A DNA stretch of 10,680 nt from Cudoniella acicularis (Eukaryota > Ascomycota > Leotiomycetes > Helotiales > Helotiaceae): the NCBI GenBank assembly GCA_013054445.1, contig JAAMPI010001767.1:1-10680 (forward strand), given 5' to 3'. The notes under the pieces were generated by a model, which saw only the letters and a list, made by a program, of their open reading frames with translations, searched no databases and was not told the origin of the DNA. The position numbers were made by a program, and so were the translations under genes. Below are positions 7,501 through 10,680 of this stretch, in pieces (the first letter of the stretch is position 1; each line of letters opens with the position of its first letter).

Positions 7501-10500
7501 AAAAGGCACGGGTACGTATTACTATTCAAACAAGAAACCGTGACTGATTTGTTTGCCCTCAGATTCGTTTAGCGTTGCAATTTCTTGCCGCAAATTCGCC
7601 TGCGCCCAGTGATGGAGGTCGTAAGAAGAATAATGCGGTGGGACTGTTCTTGCAATTCCACATTCTCGGACTCGTCAAGCATGTATCCGAAGTCGTGAAT
7701 GACCCTCGAAATGAGCAACCGATGAAAGAGAAAGAGCGATGCATTAAAGCTTTGGAAGAGTTGGTCAAGGTTGCTAAAATGCACGTTAGAACTGCCCGAA
7801 CTCAGGTATGGCCCACGTTTAGAACCTATCCTTGTTGTAATTTCTAACACCAGTTAGATATGTGCTTGCCTCCAATCAGCCCTGGCTCAAAAGGAGCTTC
7901 AAGGTGCTGCGTTCTCTGCATGGGGAACAATGCTTGCCAATCTTGCAGATGACGATGTCGAGGTCATTTTAGAAACGACCTTTTCTATGATCATACAGCA
8001 TTGGAATGACTTCAATGGGGCTACCAAGAGCCGCGCAAAGGAAATCCTAGACGATTTGGTCCGAAATAGAGCGGGACGTATTCGAAGCACAATTTTCAAT
8101 ATACCCTCTCTTTCACAGTTCCCCGAATTGGCCGAAGTCGAAAGTCAATTGAAAAAGTGGAGGACTCCTACTGAACCTAGCAACGCTTTTCAAATATTTA
8201 GCAGGAGAATTGGACACGAAAACTCCGCGGTGGTGAATCTGGCGTTGGTGGAACTAAAAGCATATCTCGAAACTCAGCAATCCTTTCTTCAGGCATCAGC
8301 AGTCAGCGAACAACCTGACAGCGTCATTGCCATACTTTTAAGATCAATTCTAGACACTTGTGTCAAGTTTAATGGATCGCATTCAGATATTGCCAACTTA
8401 TCTGCCGAGTGTATTGGACTCATTGGTTGTCTCGACTCTAACAGAGTTGAATCTGTTCGGGATCAAAATGAAATGGTTGTGGTTAGCAATTTCGATCACC
8501 CCGGAGAAACGACTGATTTTGTTCTCTTCCTCCTCGAGGAACTCATCGTTCCGGCGTTCCTTTCAGCGTCTGATACTGGGTGGCAGGGCTTTTTGTCATA
8601 TGTCATGCAGGAACTGCTGAGCAGCTGTGATTTCAGCTACGTGTGTGGTCTAGTCCTGGCTGGTGGTGGCGATCCATCAAATCCGGTCTATTTAAAGTGG
8701 CTTAAAATCCCTGAAACTATTCGCGATACTTTAACGCCATTTCTCTCCTCCAAGTATGCTCTTTTGAGCAGGGAAGTCCCAAAGTTTACATATCCAATCT
8801 TCTGTCCGGAGAATATGGTTTCCGAAAAGGTCTACAACGTCTGGCTCAGAAAGTTCGCACTTGACCTCCTACAGAAGCCTCTGAACAACAATGCGCTTCT
8901 CATTTACCCGATTCTCTTTCGCGCGATCAACATGAGAGACCTTTCAATCGCCAGCTTTTTGCTACCTTACCTTGTTCTTCACGTACTAGTTTTGGGGACG
9001 GAAGAGAATCGGCAAGATATTGGAAATGAGCTCTTACGTATCTTGCGCTACGAGCCAGAACCTGACTCGAAGGTCCGTAGGGAAGAATTGAAACTTTGCA
9101 TTGAGGTAATGTTTCGCTGATATTGTGGCATTGCAACCCGCTGAATTCCTTTAGGCTGTCTTTCGTATACTCGATTACTGTTCACGGTGGGTACAGGAAA
9201 AGCAGACGCATTCAAGCCGTGCTCGCGGACAAGACGCTGTGGATGCTGCTGAGGCAATCAGGAAAGTCGAGGATGCCATTACTATGATCCCACCAGAGAT
9301 CATCTCACAGCGTGCTGTGGAATGCAAGTCTTACTCCCGTGCACTCTTTTACTGGGAACAACACATATGTCGCGTGAGAGAAGTTGGTTGTCCACCAAAT
9401 AAGGACACAGAGCTTTTGGAACATCTCCAAGACATCTATACTCAGATTGATGAGCCAGATGGCATTGAGGGAATATCTGCCCACCTCCATGTTCTCGATG
9501 TTGAACAGCAAATTCTTGGGCACCAGAAAGCTGGCCGCTGGACAGCAGCCCAGAGTTGGTACGAGATCAAGCTCGCTGAGCACCCTGATGATGTTGATGT
9601 GCAAGTTAATCTTTTGACATGTCTCAAAGAGTCTGGTCAACATGGTGCGTATATATCTTCTCCCAGGACAGTAACATAACTAATTTCTGCAGATGTCCTC
9701 TTAAACTATGTTGAAGGCATGCAGACGGCACAAGATGCCGCTTCCCGTTTGCTTCCCTTTGCGACTGAAGCTTCTTGGGCCACAGGGAGATGGTCTGCCT
9801 TGGAGAAATACACAAATATGGCGCCCAAAGGCATGGGTGAAGACTTTAATGTCCGGGTTGGCCAGGCCCTCTTAGCTCTACACCAAAAGAACGTTGACCT
9901 ATTCAAGTCAAGTATTAAGTCAACACGGGAGCAGATTGCCTGCTCATTATCTGTTGCAGCCACCGCTTCATTTGGCGCTTGTCATGACAGCATGCTCAAA
10001 CTTCACGTTCTTACGGAATTAGAGATGATCGCCGGAACAGACAAGGCAGGTCCCGTCGATCGTCCTAGTGTGTTAGCATCACTGAATCGACGACTTGAGG
10101 TAATAGGTGCTTATCTTAACGACAAACAGTATCTGCTGGGCCTCAGGCGCGCTGCAATGCAACTTTCACGGTTTGCTCCCCACTTCCCAGATCTGATTTG
10201 TTTGCTTACTTAAACAGTTCATCCTTTAACGAAGGAGATATTGCCTCTGCATGGCTCACAAGCGCTCGACTTGCAAGAAAAGGAAATGCTATTCATCAAT
10301 CATTCAATGCTGTTCTTCACGCGTCACAGTTAAATGACGAATCAGCAACAATCGAGCATGCTAGGTTGTTATGGAAGGAAGGCCATCATCGAAAGGCGAT
10401 ACAAAATCTCCAAGGGGCAATTGAGAATAATGCCTTCATCTCACATAACACAGATGCAGAGCTCTCAACTCTTACTCTCAACTCAACAGACCAGCAGAAC

Positions 10501-10680
10501 TTTCTCACTGCCAGAGCACACCTCCTGCTCGCAAAATGGCTAGACAGCGCTGGGCAGACCCACTCAGGGGCTCTTAGATCTCAATATCAACTTGCTGCCA
10601 AGACTTACCTAAGTTGGGAAAAGGGCCACTACTACCTCGGCCGTCACTACAATAAACTCCTTGAGTCAGAAAAGAACTTA
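4530..10680 (+). CDS. MEC1: ATR-family DNA damage checkpoint kinase (Mec1/Rad3/UvsB), 3' end outside window
   Basis: This PI3K-like kinase senses RPA-coated single-stranded DNA with its Ddc2/ATRIP partner and starts the checkpoint in the nucleus. The window encodes about 1,870 residues of a family normally near 2,400; the right edge falls inside FAT, so kinase and FATC domains are missing only because the window ends. Order: N-terminus MASFSRSVANG followed by the fungal-type PPSTMAAQL block; HEAT-type helical repeats to about 700; a basic KRRK patch at 477-480, probable nuclear signal; VRELRVAAG-RTLP near 650; UME domain at about 706-815 (LNIVLLGLVRYLGH, FWDTIAIEAVKDLLVRPQT, LPWLVL); more helices; FAT from about 1440 (SYSRALFYWEQ, YTQIDEPDGIEGISAHLH, ATGRWSALEKY). 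Start: ATG 4530 (GCA follows) is preferred; adjacent ATG 4527 adds one Met. Downstream ATG 4569 is the fallback, especially if the strong acceptor-like TTTTTCCCGCAG ending at 4549 is used by a leader intron. Frame intact after splicing. Confidence 0.95.
6058..6069 (+). other. MEC1: Basic KRRK patch, candidate nuclear localisation signal of Mec1
   Basis: Codons AAG CGT CGT AAA in the context PASKRRKIQ, in a polar, probably disordered loop of exon 3 (residues 477-480) between helical repeats. A similar KRRR-type patch occurs in the N-terminal half of human ATR, as I recall it. Function as a nuclear signal is inferred. Confidence 0.5.
6888..7274 (+). other. MEC1: UME domain of Mec1 (exons 6-7)
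   Basis: The domain named after UVSB, MEI-41 and ESR1 is specific to ATR orthologues and separates this gene from ATM/Tel1, DNA-PK, TOR and TRRAP relatives. It reads from ISNNEELNIVLLGL through FWDTIAIEAVKDLLVRPQT to FTLPWLVLLGKTDVI, interrupted by the 50-bp intron 6985-7034. Its limits are approximate. Confidence 0.8.
9300..10680 (+). other. MEC1: FAT domain of Mec1, first part (exons 10-12)
   Basis: Helical FAT repeats that cradle the kinase domain. Recognisable blocks are QRAVECKSYSRALFYWEQ, QIDEPDGIEGISAHLH, RWTAAQSWYEIKLAE, LLTCLKESGQ, EASWATGRWSALEKY and, in exon 12, ASAWLTSARLARKGN and LLWKEGHHRKAI. The sequence stops at EKNL in the late FAT region, where WEKGHYYLGRHYNKLL is visible; the catalytic domain should follow directly to the right. 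Confidence 0.85.

Larger units (their letters stand above)
4530..10680 (+). other. MEC1: Exon-intron map of MEC1
   Basis: Exons: 4530-5133, 5183-5838, 5890-6176, 6224-6634, 6685-6840, 6888-6984, 7035-7511, 7563-7805, 7858-9105, 9155-9644, 9693-10170, 10218-10680 (continues past the edge). The eleven introns are 46-53 bp, GT...AG. Junctions were set by reading-frame phase and by family sequence: LSQVAG-SCFMALS, VAAG-RTLPGF, GQIGR-ISNNEELN, AFNE-IINLSKAR, KKAR-IRLALQF, RTQ-ICACLQSA, CIE-AVFRILDY, SGQH-DVLLNYV and MQLSR-SSFNEGD. The least certain are intron 1 (5134-5182), fixed mainly by the frame change, and intron 6 (6985-7034), which has a weak GTTTGG donor. Exon 12 has no ATG at its start but is open to the edge and clearly FAT-like. 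Confidence 0.85.

Noticed and set aside
1..10680. A biosynthetic gene cluster or a novel defence or mobile system
   Set aside because: The genes are unrelated housekeeping or metabolic functions, with no transposase, terminal repeats, array or cluster-type enzymes; the mixed orientation and shared promoter are normal for a fungal chromosome.

Overview
The window is nuclear DNA from a filamentous ascomycete (Pezizomycotina). This rests on four recognisable fungal genes cut by many very short GT-AG introns (46 to 58 bp, apart from one of 120 bp), several with CTAAC/CTAAT/CTGAT-like branch points just before the acceptor, and on ATG contexts typical of fungi. The class or species cannot be decided from the sequence alone. 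There is no sign of bacterial operons, mobile elements, CRISPR or tRNA genes.

Layout, left to right: (1) 1-629, + strand, the C-terminal part of a class A FAD-dependent monooxygenase (salicylate hydroxylase-like), whose 5' part lies outside the window and whose reading frame is cut by an in-frame TGA inside a stretch that still resembles the family; the remnant tail runs to about 842 or 904. (2) 905-1526, no gene seen; it should hold the promoter of the next gene. (3) 1527-3561, + strand, a full-length dihydroxyacetone (glycerone) kinase with six exons. All catalytic residues are visible, but one extra base in a run of eight Gs (1901-1908) breaks the frame in exon 1. (4) 3562-3868, a convergent 3' intergenic gap. 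(5) 3869-4274, - strand, COX16, a small inner-membrane cytochrome oxidase assembly factor with two exons. (6) 4275-4529, a compact divergent promoter shared by COX16 and the next gene, with an MluI-box palindrome and a four-codon upstream ORF. (7) 4530-10680 and beyond, + strand, the ATR/Mec1 (UvsB) DNA-damage checkpoint kinase: 12 exons in the window encode about 1,870 residues (HEAT repeats, UME domain, start of FAT). The kinase and FATC domains lie past the right edge.

The genes do not form a pathway or cluster: oxidative/aromatic metabolism, triose (dihydroxyacetone) metabolism, respiratory-chain assembly and genome surveillance sit side by side as in ordinary fungal chromosomes. I see no new biological system. 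The points most worth checking are the two frame lesions in the neighbouring metabolic genes (decay or sequencing error), the upstream ORF overlapping the MEC1 start codon, and the ACGCGT box in the COX16/MEC1 promoter.
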